Below, in pieces: positions 22,216-33,844 of a stretch of 64,000 nt of DNA (position 1 is its first letter; each line of letters begins with the position of its first letter). A program made the position numbers and the translations under genes. The notes below the pieces were generated by a model that saw only the letters and a list, made by a program, of their open reading frames with translations, did no database searches and was not told where the DNA came from. The stretch spans positions 20,610,001-20,674,000 of the forward strand of contig JAVTVX010000035.1 in the NCBI GenBank assembly GCA_033439265.1. The letters are read 5' to 3'. This DNA is from Dillenia suffruticosa. Taxonomy: Eukaryota; Streptophyta; Magnoliopsida; Dilleniales; Dilleniaceae.

Positions 22216-24777
22216 CGTAGTAAGATTAAACTTTTTAATATAATTATTTTATTGAGTTCTAAACATATAGATTTATATATAATTTTGATTTTATTATGGA
22301 ATTATCAGTTAAGTGTAATTTTATAACCAAATAAGTTATATGACAGGTACTCATAACACTTTGTATTTGAAATTATTATTAAGTTATCAATTGATAATTA
22401 ATTTAATAAAAAGAACGATAAATTTTTTAATTAAGATTTGGTTCGATTTTTAAAAATAAAAAAAAAAATTAATTGAAAAATTTTCTTTTAAAAAGAATCC
22501 GACAACTATTCGGATTAGATCAGTAAATTATAATTTTAAATATCAATTAATTCAAATAAAAAAATCATTGATAGGCACATGAGAGAGCGAAAAAGAAGAG
22601 AAAAAGATAAAAAGAAAGAAAGCTTATGTTGTCAACCGTCTGTTGTTAACGAAGATAGAGCGAGAGAGAGAGAGAGACCACTCTCTTGTTTTCGTCTCAA
22701 CATCTTGGGCAAACAAGTGACTCCTCAAGGCGAGGAGTCAAGAATGGTAATCATCCAATCCATCCTCGCTCTCGGGGAACGTATCGGACCGGTCGGCGAT
22801 TCCTTTTCATGTCCCCTTTCTCTTTCTTCTTCTTCTTCTTCTTTTTTTTTTTTCATTAAGATTTGACATAGAATAATTGGATCGAAAGACGGGTGTAATC
22901 GCTACACTGTCTCCTTTGGGACCCCTCTCTCTCTTCGTGACTGCTGGCAAAACGAAGGCTACTTTTTTTGACTACCTTTTTGAAATCTCTCTCTTTCTTT
23001 CTGATCCTTATCTGTGTTATTTGACAATAAATTAAAATATGATAGTGATATCAATACTATATGAGGTAATACATGTCTTATTTAATGATAAAACGTGTGA
23101 TTTTTTGGTAATTCTATTATATGATTAAAATTATAGTTGAATTTATATATTTAGCATTCAATAAAAAAATTTTAAATTTAAAATTAAATTTAAAAAATGA
23201 ATAAAAAAAATATAAGAATGAGTATATAATTTTTCAATTATATTTTCTCTCATTAGAAATTTAATATGCGAAAGTCCGATATAAAACCTCAACTACCCTT
23301 TGTCCAATCATGTTAGGATGGGGCTCGACCGAATCTGAGTCAAGTTTTAAGTGTTAACATGGTCCCATGCTCTGATTCGCCCATGTTCACGTCTACCAGG
23401 AATTCTTGAAATAAATATAGCCATTTGACCCATTTTGGTTTGAAGCTTTTGAATGTCGACACTCCGTTTCATTGGAAGTTGGAACTTTTTTTTTTTTTTC
23501 ACCTCTGTTGACATTTACTTGTTTTTTGTTTTCTCTGTTTGCTATTTTTAGTTTGCTTCCCATTGTGTTTTATTTTTATTTTTTTACTTTCTTTGATTGC
23601 GATATTTGAAAACTAGATTATTCAGTTCGATCAACTATAGAACCTGATTAGAGACCGACATTCCTTGTGTTTATTTTTTATTTTTAAAATTCAAAATCAA
23701 ATTTTAGTTAAATGAGTTTAGCGTCACAGGTCATTAGTTTTATTTCGAATTGTCTTGTAAACATTAGGGTTGCACATACTAGGGTTGTATGTATATTGTA
23801 ATATTTTGTTTTAACATTTGCAGCAATATTATTATGGCTATAGAGATTTTGTGACGTTTGGGCTTGCTGGTGTTTGATTTGAAGAGTTTCGAGACCGATC
23901 ATTTATTTAATTTTTCCTCCTTACAATTTATTAATTATAATTTATTTAATATAATTTTTTATACATACAATAGATTTGAATTCAGATCTCTAAGAAAAAA
24001 AGAAATAGTATTAATTATGTTATAACCTATTTATCATAAATTTTATCAATTCAAAATACAAATATCATAAACCCACCGAACATTTTTAAACTTGTAATTA
24101 GGGATGGCAATGAAAGTGGATTTATTGAAGGAAGAGAATTTCATACGCAAACCCAACAACTAATTTATGTTTTGAGCTCATCCCAAACAGAACACAAGTT
24201 TAAATTGTTATTTAGAAGTAATCTCACCAAATAGACAAGACACTCTTTTTTGTACAATTAGGTTTCTTATTACAAATGCCAATATAATTGTACAAATCAT
24301 ATGATAAAATGTGAAAATTATAAAATTACAGATTAAACTTATTTATAAATGAAATTGGGTTATAGGGTTGAATTAATTAAATCATAAAACAGTGATTAAA
24401 TTTATTAATTAATCTCTTTGTATTACTCAAATTTATTTAGCCAGAGATCTAAATTAATGGTTATATTAATGAATAGTTGGTCTAGTAGGAAGTAGGAAGT
24501 ATGTTAAATTTTATTATGCTTAGAACTGAAAACTATTTCTTAGTCTGCAGTATATGATATTATCTTACTGTGGCTGATATATAACATATCTTACTGTTGA
24601 TGTATGTCATGTTGTGCCTTGTGTATTGTGATGACAGGATGATTGATGTTAACAGATTCATTCCCTACATAACATTAGTTTCAGCATTACAGTATGGTGC
24701 CTGTCACTGCCGTTTGAAATGGCATGGGGATAATGGGTACCTTTTTGCATATGTTTCAATTATTTCTTGGAATTCAT
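22216..24777. other. Intergenic sequence, no gene seen
   Basis: Contains a perfect 8-bp-stem hairpin (22719-22739) in a GC-richer patch (22620-22830), a T run at 23488-23500, and a GGGATGGCAATG word at about 24104 typical of decayed plant hAT-type elements. A 95-codon frame at 22579-22866 is low-complexity and unassigned. Confidence 0.4.
22719..22739. repeat. Perfect inverted repeat (hairpin)
   Basis: GACTCCTC and GAGGAGTC are separated by AAGGC. It lies in a GC-richer, purine-repeat-flanked patch that looks like a 5' leader, but no downstream gene was found. Confidence 0.6.
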
Positions 24778-25973
24778 TTTTTTTTTTTTTTTTTTGGCAA
24801 AGGTGTTGGATGAGGCTGACAGGTTACTGAATGTGGACTTTGAGAAAGCAATTAATGATGTTTTGAATGCCATCCTCGTGAGAGGAGGACATATTTGTTT
24901 TCAGCCACCATGACCCAGAAGGTAAAAAGTCCAAATAAATATTTGATATTTTTCTCCATTTCTTTGTTGGTGGACTTTTTATGGGGGTTATTTAACTATC
25001 ATATGTTTCTGGTTATGTTAATAGTAGATTCTTTTTCCTTTGGCCTGAAGCAAAAAAGGTTACTTTTTCCCCTACTGCGTTTCCAACTCATGGGATTTTA
25101 AATTTCCAGTAGTGGATACTTTGCCAACAACTAGCCGATAAGAATAGTTGCATAGAAATTTATGGAGAAAATTTCTAGCATTTCATGGACACATCTTTGC
25201 ATCCACTTTTCTGCATCAATGTGGATATTGAGTACAATAATTTATCTTCCCAACAACTTCCATTTATTCCTCATGGTATTACTTTACATAAGTCCTTATG
25301 CATATGTTTCCTGTGTCTTGCAATGTTGTGTTTCCAATTTGTACCTCTGACAACGATTCTCCTACTTGCTTTATTATGTCAAATATATGAGGCTCCATGG
25401 CAAGAAATAGGTTATTTTTTTTAAATTAGGCGATTAAATACAATAACCAACATTTTGGTTCAGGTTCACAAGCTCCAGAGGGCATGCCTGAGAAATCCTG
25501 TGAAGGTACACTTTTAGTTATTCCTTATGTATGAGCACTGTTTCTTTATTATTTCTGCATAACACATAACCAACATTTTGTTTCTCAGATTGAGGCAGCA
25601 TCTAAATATTCCACTGTTGACACACTTAAGCAGCAGTATCGCCTCGTACCTGCTAAATATAAGGTATGTTAAGTTTGTGTTGCAAAGTTTTAATGTGTTT
25701 TGTTGTTTTGGGGCTTCGAGTAAGAGCAGCGACAAGGCAAGATGAGATGGAGCCAGGTGCTTCTTACCTCTCCTGCCCTTGAATGTTTTTTTTTTTTGGT
25801 CAAATCTGCAAGCTGAAGTATGCACTTCCTTGAGTAGTTTACAGTGACGAATATAGCAGAAAATTTACTAAAGGAAAATGATAAAGGACATGTATAAATT
25901 ATATTCTTCTATATCAAATAAAATCGTGCACATTAATAACACGGAATAGTTTGGGAAAAGTATTGATGCATGT

Positions 25974-26056
25974 GGTTGGGATAAGCTACCTCAACCTTAA
26001 ACCCCAGAAAGATGGGGTTGGGATAAGCTACCTCAACCTTAAACCCCAGAAAGATG
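25974..26056. repeat. Tandem duplication, 41 bp x 2
   Basis: GGTTGGGATAAGCTACCTCA...CCAGAAAGATGG occurs twice head to tail (about 25974-26014 and 26015-26056) in an intron of the helicase pseudogene. Confidence 0.85.
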
Positions 26057-26522
26057 GGAAGTGTGCCATTCGGACCCCCTTTTGGGTAAACAAGAATAAA
26101 ATGCATAAAAGAAGCAACAAAGGTGCAGGTTTTGAACCTAGCTTACATTTGGAGATTTATTGAATTGCTGATGTACTATACTGGCTCAACAATTATCTCA
26201 CAACCTTAACCAGCCTATAGGATATTATGAGAGTCTGTTTCTCAGCTCTTTATACCACTTTGTAGAAGCTCATAATTTTTTACGTTATTAACACAAACTT
26301 AATGATTAATTCTCTGAAGTCTAAGAATATTTTTCCTTTAATTTGTGTGTGTGTGTGTGTGCGTGCATTTTTCCCCTCAATAGTGGGTTAACAAAAGTAT
26401 TCAACCACATCCAAGTACACAAGTGATGAAATACTGAGGAGGAAATCTAGCCAATGCAAAAGATTAAAAGATATTTATATCAACTCTGTTACTCCAATAA
26501 ACAACTTTTCTCATAGAAATAT

Positions 26523-26786
26523 CTAGCTGTGCTGAATCAGGTTCGTCACCTCTGTCTGAAACTCCCTTTTGTTACACTCCATTTCACACCAACGATGGTT
26601 AACCCAGCAAGAGGGATGTGAAGAATTTTCTTGTACTCGCTTCATTAAAGAATAACCTTCCAATTCATGGTCTTCTATGGTTGTGCCTACCATGACATGA
26701 AATTTTCCTGCTGTGTAAATGAGCTCCCAATAATATTCTTGTCCAGTTTCCTTGGCAAATGGATGTGGTTGATAGTCCAAGTGCAT
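26523..26786 (-). other. Unassigned antisense reading frame in helicase intron
   Basis: An 87-codon open frame with a non-repetitive, protein-like composition (HPFAKETGQEYYWELIY, HPSCWVNHRWCEMECNKREF; three Cys, five Trp/Tyr close together). I do not recognise a family. It sits antisense in the 1.8-kb intron between helicase exons 25663 and 27485, and may be an exon fragment brought in by a transposon. Confidence 0.25.
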
Positions 26787-27635
26787 TTTTTATAGGGTGG
26801 ATCTGTCCACTGCAATGCAGTCTTTTTTAGCAGTTATCAATCGTTAGGATCTGCAAGCCTTCTGGGGAGCTCCTTTCTTCCAAGTAATCATCTTAGTAAA
26901 CTCCCTTCTCACCTCATAATCCTTTTCTTTAGCATAAGAACCACATTGATCAAGTCCCTAATACATTGTGGTTTTGGCTATACTGGATTAGTCAACATAA
27001 ACAACATAACAGGTTGGTCAATCTGTGCCATTGTTGAGTTACATTTTGTAATACGTAATTATTATATCGTCTTTGTTGTCAATGGAGTACCATTAAATGT
27101 GTTATCTTTAGCAAACTCAAATTTGTGTATTATGTTGAATATAGTTTGCTTTTGTTGGATGATATTCTGCCTTCGACATCAATGCTTACATGTGAAGAGC
27201 ATTCTTTTTGTAGTTAAGATTGCTTTATTATCTATAAAAGGATAAACAACATGGGTAGAAGTGCCTGTACTCCTGCCTGAAATTGATGTGGAAATTAAAG
27301 AGTAGTTACAAACAGCATTTTCATTTCCCAAGTGGTGGTATTAGTGGAAACTAGTATATTAATTTTTGGTGCCAGCACTAAATAGGAAATAAGACTTTGT
27401 GTGTGGTTGACATGTTCTTGTTTTGTAGTTCTCACATGTTTACTGGCCTTCAAAGTTTTTATTTTCTTTTCCACTATTCACCAGGAGTGCTACCTTATAT
27501 ACATACTGAGTGAAATGTCTGGAAGCACATCCATGGTTTTCACACGGACATGTGAAGCAACTCGTCTTCTGGCTTTCATTTTACGAAATCTTGGTTTGAG
27601 AGCAATCCCAATTAGTGGTCAACTGAGCCAGGTAT

Positions 27636-27877
27636 TAAATTATGATATACCCATGAATTCAAAGGTTAGACTTGTGACCAAAATTTGATATTATGTTCAG
27701 TCCAACTTGTTTAAGAATGGTGCCTTAAACAAGTTCAAAGCAGGAGAATGCAACATTCTTATATGCACAGATGTGGCAAGCAGAGGATTGGACATTCCTT
27801 CTGTGGATATGGTTATAAATTATGATATACCCATGAATTCAAAGGTTAGACTTGTGACCAAAATTTGATACTATGTT
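27636..27877. repeat. Dispersed 62-bp duplication at exact 180-bp offset
   Basis: 27636-27697 and 27816-27877 are identical except for one T/C. The second copy spans the end of a helicase exon (NYDIPMNSK), its splice donor and intron start. The first copy places the same block in the preceding intron. Confidence 0.9.
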
Positions 27878-29338
27878 TATGGATTTTCAGAATTCAGATA
27901 ATTCAGATTTGTAGCTGATGTGATATTGAAAGTGTTCAAGATATTGAAACTGATTGGCTATCCCATGTTTTGGGTTTGAAGAAGTTGTGACCAAGTCAAC
28001 ATGTCTCTTTGCTTTATCAATGGTTGTTAGATCAGTTGGACTGAACATAATTTGGAAAACACTCTATACAGGATTATATTCATCGTGTGGGAAGGACTGC
28101 TCGAGCAGGAAGATCTGGTCTTGCTATCTCACTTGTAAATCAGTATGAAGTGGACTGGTATATGCAGATAGAAAAGCTTATTGGTAAGCTAATCATTTGC
28201 TTATCTTGGTGCAACTAGTTCAGTGAGTCTTAAAATATTCTTCTTGTCCAGGGAAAAAGCTACCCGAGTTTCCTGCTCAAGAGGAGGAAGTTTTACTATT
28301 GTTAGAGCGAGTCACAGAGGCCAAAAGAATATCTCAAATGGTAAGCGTTATCCTGCTCAGTGACCTCATTTTCCAGCACATTGATTACCTTTCTAGGGTA
28401 CCCTTGCTCCCAATTGATACAAGGATTGCTTGATCCTCTCAACTAAGGGATATTATCACATGCTCATTTGAGGATCTGTGACTGCAGTATTCTGCAACTT
28501 TCGGAGGTTGTCTGATGGCATTTGAGTTTCTGTGACAGGGCAGAAGACAATCTCATTGGCCTGTAGGATGTCAGTAACTTACGTGTTTCACTTTTGTTTT
28601 AAGGAACGACAAGCAATGCGTTCTACCAAAGTATCTCCATAAAACCTCAATTCCCCAATCTTTTATAATGAACTCAGTAAGATACAAGAAAGTAGGGTTA
28701 AGAATGAACCTTAAACCTGATTGCATGTTATGTCTTGCCTTTTCTAAGGTCTACAAGTTGCCAGAATCCATTATTTCCCCTCATTTTTCCCATTCACTAG
28801 TTTGCGCCAATCTGATTACTGAAAATAACTTATTCAGCACAAAACACCAGGGGGCAGATTTGGAGCAACAGTAATTGTGGGCTGAGCTGAATTATGACAA
28901 ATCATGAGTAATTGATGCATGGAAGTGTTACCAAGATAATGTGGTGTCTCAATTAGATTGGTTCCATGAATTTCACACAAAGCACGACTCCAGTGCAGTT
29001 GGTGTGAGAGTTCATGTGGTTGGCAGTCCATTTTGAGCTGCCACCATTAAATTTAGAACCTCTAGCCACATTGATATTTAGCATTTCAACTTTTATTTAT
29101 TATTATGTTCTCCTTTTGGTGTGGGTGCGACAACTTATGCTTTGCCTCATACTCATCGTTTCAATTAAATTTGGTCTGCTTTTTCATTATGTCATTCTGT
29201 CACAAACCAATTTTGCAGAAAATGAAAGAATCTGAAGGCAGGAAGAGAAGAAAGGGAAAAGATGAAGGCGACGAAGATGTGGATAGATACTTAGGGTTCA
29301 AAGATGGGAAATCTTCTAAGAAGATGAAGAAGAAATGA

Positions 29339-30337
29339 TGAGAGTGGCACATTCATTGACAATTTTGTATGTGAATTTTGATTGACAAACTTTGAAAGAA
29401 CTTTGGTAGGAAATTTTGCTGAATTGGTACAAGTTAGGTAGGATGGAAATAGGCAAATTAAGGATGATTTTGTATTTTGTATGAGCTTAAAGCAATGCTA
29501 TATATTTATTTGAAGTTATGAATTGACTGAGAGGCTCTCTCTAAGAATTCATTTTGGAAAGATATATTTGTTAAATTAGGCTCCGTAGATCTAATGCTTA
29601 GCCAAGAGCCTTTTTCTTCTTGCAAACTTGATTCTCGTTTACAGCCCGACATATATATTTTTGATATATAATAGGGGAGATTTTAAATCAAGACCTTTAA
29701 GGGGGAGGGGTTGGTATCAGTTGAGTTCAGTACAAGTTGAAGAACGGCAAGCTCTTCCTTTGCAATTTCTTTGTCACCATGCACAGGGTGCCTTTTTTGT
29801 CTTGGAGAGTAAAAGGGGAGGAAAAAAACTCCCAAGTACATTTAAAGAAGAAAAACATAAAAAAGAAAAAGTGAAACTTTAGATTACGGTTAGAGTTGAA
29901 GAACATATTTGTATATGGAAACTTTAATGTAATTTTACAAAATAAAAAGGAGAGTGAGACTCTTTATTTCGTATGAAGTTTAATATTTCTTTTAAAATAT
30001 TGAAAATACTAATTTATCCAACTTGTGTTTGGTTACCGCAATTGTACAAATTGTATGTAACAAATTGAAATAGGGATCTAAACTAAAAAATTAAATAGAA
30101 ATAAAAAAATATTAAGAGATTGCAAGAAAAATTAAAAAAAAAATAGAAATTGTGTTTAATTAATTACTCTCTAACAATATTTCAGTTACAGGTATCAATC
30201 AGAAATATTTTTAAATTAATTTAAATTTAAATTTATTTATTTATAGAAATTATCTTTTCTAATTTATTTATAAAATATTTACTGCATATTGACTTAGCTG
30301 AATCTATTTAGTAACCCATTTTTTACCATCCTCTCAG
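29339..30337. other. Spacer between two pseudogenes
   Basis: 3' flank of the helicase remnant, then AT-rich sequence. The 5' exons of the following CCCH/CwfJ gene, which should lie here, are absent. The 84-codon frame at 29628-29882 is unassigned. Confidence 0.45.
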
Positions 30338-33300
30338 AAATTTATTTATGCACCGTCTCCCCCTCCCGCATCTTCAATGACCACCGCTGAAATTTGTTTG
30401 AAGCCACCAAATACCACTTCATCTCCATATAATATAATAGGAAAAACAGTTCATACAAAGGAAGCAGCTGAGCTTCCTGGTGCTAGCATTTCCGATTCAT
30501 AGTATTGGAGGTATGATGCATCCCGAAAACGGCAGAAACATGAAGAAGATGGCAATAAGCTGTGTTTCAAATTTATATCTTCAGGGTCATGTCCACCGGG
30601 GGGGGTGCCACTTTCGGCATGATGTGGATGCAAGAGGCCAATTCTCGAGAGGTATTTGTTTTGATTTTATCAACAAAGGAAAATGCGAAAGGGGTCCTGA
30701 TTGCAGCTTTAAGCATAGTCTACAGGATGAAGGTTACAGGATGAAGGTGAAAGCATGTTGAAGGAATGAATGCCCACGTGGGGCATCTTTCCATATTTGG
30801 AAAAAGGAAATATCCCACTTTCCATATGCACAAATGGTAACTTATGGGATTTGAATTCCCTACCATTTGTGGTGACAGAGATATATGGAAACTAGGGGCA
30901 AAACCCTAGTGTGGACAACCATTTTGCAAAAATTGTGATGAGACAATTGAGAGAGAGGGAGAAAAATTCTGCGAAGAGAATTTGTGTCACCGGATTCGAT
31001 TGAGGTATCGTGGTGCTGCGGTGATAGCTGTCTTTTGTGATTATCATCCCGACTGCGAGGTCGATTGATCGAGGTTCGAGGTTTCTCAGATTTTGCAATC
31101 TACTTTTTAAGATATGCCCGAAAATCCTAATCTTTTATGATTCCGAAATATTTTACACGCTTCCGCATGTGTATGTGCATATAAATCCAACACATGTCAA
31201 CCAAGAGGTCTGGACCTCACAGTGCTAGGTCTAATGGGTAGGCTATCAATGTATTATTGTTTCCGATTTGTTCGAGGGAGTGACGATTTCGATATAATTT
31301 TCTTAGTTTTGAGATGCTTGCCATTTAAAATTGGTATGTTGTTTATGTGCTTCATCTGTGGTAGATAGTGAAAGCTTCTCACTGCATGGACCTTTCAGGT
31401 CAAAGGATTGCTGGTTCTGTTTGTCGAGCCCAAGCATAGAATCACATCTTCTGATTAGCATCGGAGAAAATTACTACTGTGCGCTAGCTAAAGGCCCACT
31501 GGTTGAAGGTCATGTGTTATTAGTACCTATTGAGCATTTGTCTAAGACCCTTTCCATGGCTTCTCAGTATGAGACAGTGATAAGTAAATTTCAGGAGAGT
31601 CTCAGAATGTGTTTTAAGAATCTAGGGAAGGAAGTTATTTTCTTTGAGTGGATTCAGAAACGTGCCACACATGCTAACCTTCAGGTAAGTGAGATTTTCC
31701 TTGTAAGCATCATATTTTCTTAAGATTTTATTGTGTTGTTTCATTGTGTGTTATACTTTATAAATATTTAAGGAGATGATTATTTTGATTTCTGATGATT
31801 CTCACTATTCTTCCTTTTTAAACTTAGCCTGTCTTATTCTTTGCATGTTCAAAATAAAAAATAAAAAAAAGAAATAAAGAAGAGAAAAATCTCTTCTGAT
31901 TGATAAACCGGTTGGTGTTTTTGTTGCTGAGTTGTTTATGTTGTTGTGCAGGCAATACCTGTTCCATTTTCCAAAGCATCTGTTGCTCAAAATATTTTCA
32001 ATCTGGCTGCCAAGAAGTTGGGTTTTAGTTTTACAACAACGAAAAGTATGTACTTAATTCTTTTAATTTATAGTCCATGTTTGATCTATTGTCCTATAAA
32101 CGAGTATAAATTTTTTGAGCTTTACTAATTCTAATGCTCTGGAGATTAAATCAGCTATACCCGAGAATCTGGTTTGCACCCAAATAGCTTGCCCCATTCA
32201 GCTTGTAATTTGACTATTTCAATCTTTTTGTCCCATGTATTATTTATTTTTTTATGTTTCTCAGAGCATCGATGTCAAAGGAATTAATCTACTTTAAGTC
32301 TTGTATGCATTCCCTGTTGAAATCAGCTTATAACAGTCTTCTACCACTTGATAAATGTCTCTTCGTAACATATGATCAGCTTGGCATGCTGTTCGTGCAT
32401 GTGTGATCTGATTTCACGTTTAATGGGATCCTGTCATCCTGAAATAGCATTTTCATAGGAATGTTTAACTTGCATCAAGAAAAGTAATGATCTAGCATTG
32501 TTTTGCATGAGAACAGAGCAGCCATACATCGGAACAAATTTTGATAGTTTTTTCTTTTTAGTTAATCCCGTGTTTATTGTAACTTAACTCCTTTTCCTTT
32601 TTCGTCTGATCATAGATAAGAACAGTTCTGATGGGAGAAAATTGTTGAAATCACAATTTGATAAAGAGCACAGTTTCTTTTATGTGGAACTTCCTGACTG
32701 CACCATACTATCACATTGTATGGAGGAGAATGAAAATTTCCCTGTCCAATTTGGACGAGAGGTAAGATACTGAATTTAAGTGTTCGTCTTGGCTGATGAA
32801 ATTGTTTGATGTTTTTTTCTCTTACTTTAAGTCACCTTCCTTTGGTTCTCGATCTGCATCTGACTTTCATTTTTTAAATCTGGCTTGTTGCAGGTTAGTT
32901 GTCTTGCAGGAAAAAAAAATTGTGTGTTTGTTTATGTAGCCATACTAGAGTTACTTCTTCATCTTAGATATTTCTTTTTGAGATCTGTATGATTTAATTG
33001 TGCATTTTTTTTAATACTGAATCTAAGACATGCTTCTCACCAGATTCATGTGCCTTCTCCTGATTTATGCTTTGTTGTAATTTTATTACTGACATTTCTA
33101 AAGGCTAGGTGGGATTTTCATGGTTTGCGACCTTCTTAGGGCATACTCAGTAGGTTGTAAATCTTTTAAATTATTCTATCATATTAATCAGGAAAATGAC
33201 CTCTTTTGGCTGGAAGTTCCTCACATGGGAATTTACTTTGGTTTGCCCTTTTACTCTTAGAGACATGCTATGAAGACTTCTACCTAAAGAATTTAAAAGG

Positions 33301-33844
33301 GAAAAGAATAGAAAAGAAAAGAAAAGAAAAGAAAAGAAAAGCCGATGGAATGGATAATGCTGAATTTATTTGGTATTGGCTAATAGTTATGAGGAATGAT
33401 CAGAATCTTATTACTGAAATTTTCTTCACAGAAATCCCTTAATTCTTCCCCCTTTTTGCCCTTGATACTGTTTTGGCTTTTTTGCTCCCACCCCTCAAGC
33501 AGCAAAAGGACTTCTCAAGTCTTTTAAGTGAAAAAGCTTAAAATGCCGATCTCCTTTGTGATCTATGTTACATTATGATGAACTAGTTCTTAGAAGATCT
33601 TATTTGTGGTTCTGATTGATAGACCTGTTGTGAGTTCTTACCATATTGAACTCACTAAATAATGAACTAATTTTCCACAAAAATTAGAATATCTCATGAT
33701 GCGAAACAATTTGCAGGTCTTAGCTGGGCTGCTGAACATTGCTGATAGGGCTGATTGGAGGAATTGTAAAACTAGTAAAAAGAAGAAATGCAGATGGTAG
33801 CTGATTTCAAGGGCATATTTGAAAATTTTGACCCTAATAGATGA
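30338..33844 (+). pseudogene. CCCH zinc-finger CwfJ/CWF19-like protein, 5'-truncated pseudogene
   Basis: Intact relatives (Arabidopsis At5g56900 from memory) are CWF19-like proteins linked to RNA lariat and spliceosome turnover. Present: an exon from 30338 (after CTCTCAG) with two CCCH fingers (CFKFISSGSC and CFDFINKGKCERGPDCSFKH); an exon ending 31684 with the CwfJ_C_1/HIT-like core (DCWFCLSSP, then PLVEGHVLLVPIEHL); 31952-32045; 32616-32761 (FYVELPDCTILSH); 33717-33844 (VLAGLLNIADRADWRNCK). Damage: the N-terminal half is missing; TAG at 30500-30502 interrupts the frame before YWRYD; an eight-G run at 30598-30605 shifts the frame inside finger 1; a 14-bp tandem duplication (30722-30749) shifts it again; a solo LTR splits the exon at 30759-31192; a length change near 33775 gives a premature TAG at 33798, before the conserved DFKGIFENFDP tail. 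It is adjacent to the kinase gene, as in Arabidopsis. Confidence 0.88.
30754..31197. mobile_element. Solo LTR with 5-bp target-site duplication
   Basis: The LTR runs from TGAAGGAATG (30759) to AATCCAACA (31192). The 5-mer CATGT flanks both sides (30754-30758 and 31193-31197). The 3' end (CCGCATGTG...AAATCCAACA) resembles that of the Copia LTR at 56411-56433 (CGCATGCGCGATTAAATCCA ACA), so it is probably from a related family. No internal region remains. Confidence 0.8.

Larger units (their letters stand above)
24803..29338 (+). pseudogene. RH10: DEAD-box RNA helicase RH10/DDX47 (RRP3-type), 5'-truncated pseudogene
   Basis: The intact family member is a nucleolar ATP-dependent helicase for 18S rRNA processing. 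Exons seen: 24803-24921 (motif II VLDEADRLLN and motif III SAT), 25464-25505, 25589-25663, 27485-27631 (SGSTSMVFTRT, motif IV region), 27701-27844 (motif [15 protein letters not shown]), 28072-28183 (motif [17 protein letters not shown]), 28252-28340 and 29219-29338 (lysine-rich tail ending KKMKKK). Splice sites are canonical. The Q motif, motif I (GKT) and motifs Ia/Ib are absent, so about the first 170-180 residues are missing. A one-base loss near 24873 (GCCATCCTCGTG where a further C is expected) shifts the frame before SATMTQK. The start of exon 27701 reads [12 protein letters not shown], differing from the family at the SK-RLG site. Both the catalytic and structural losses make it non-functional as a helicase. 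Confidence 0.88.

Noticed and set aside
30598..30605. Reading the G8 run as evidence of programmed frameshifting in the CCCH finger
   Set aside because: The locus has several other lesions, and homopolymers are common assembly errors; decay or error is simpler.
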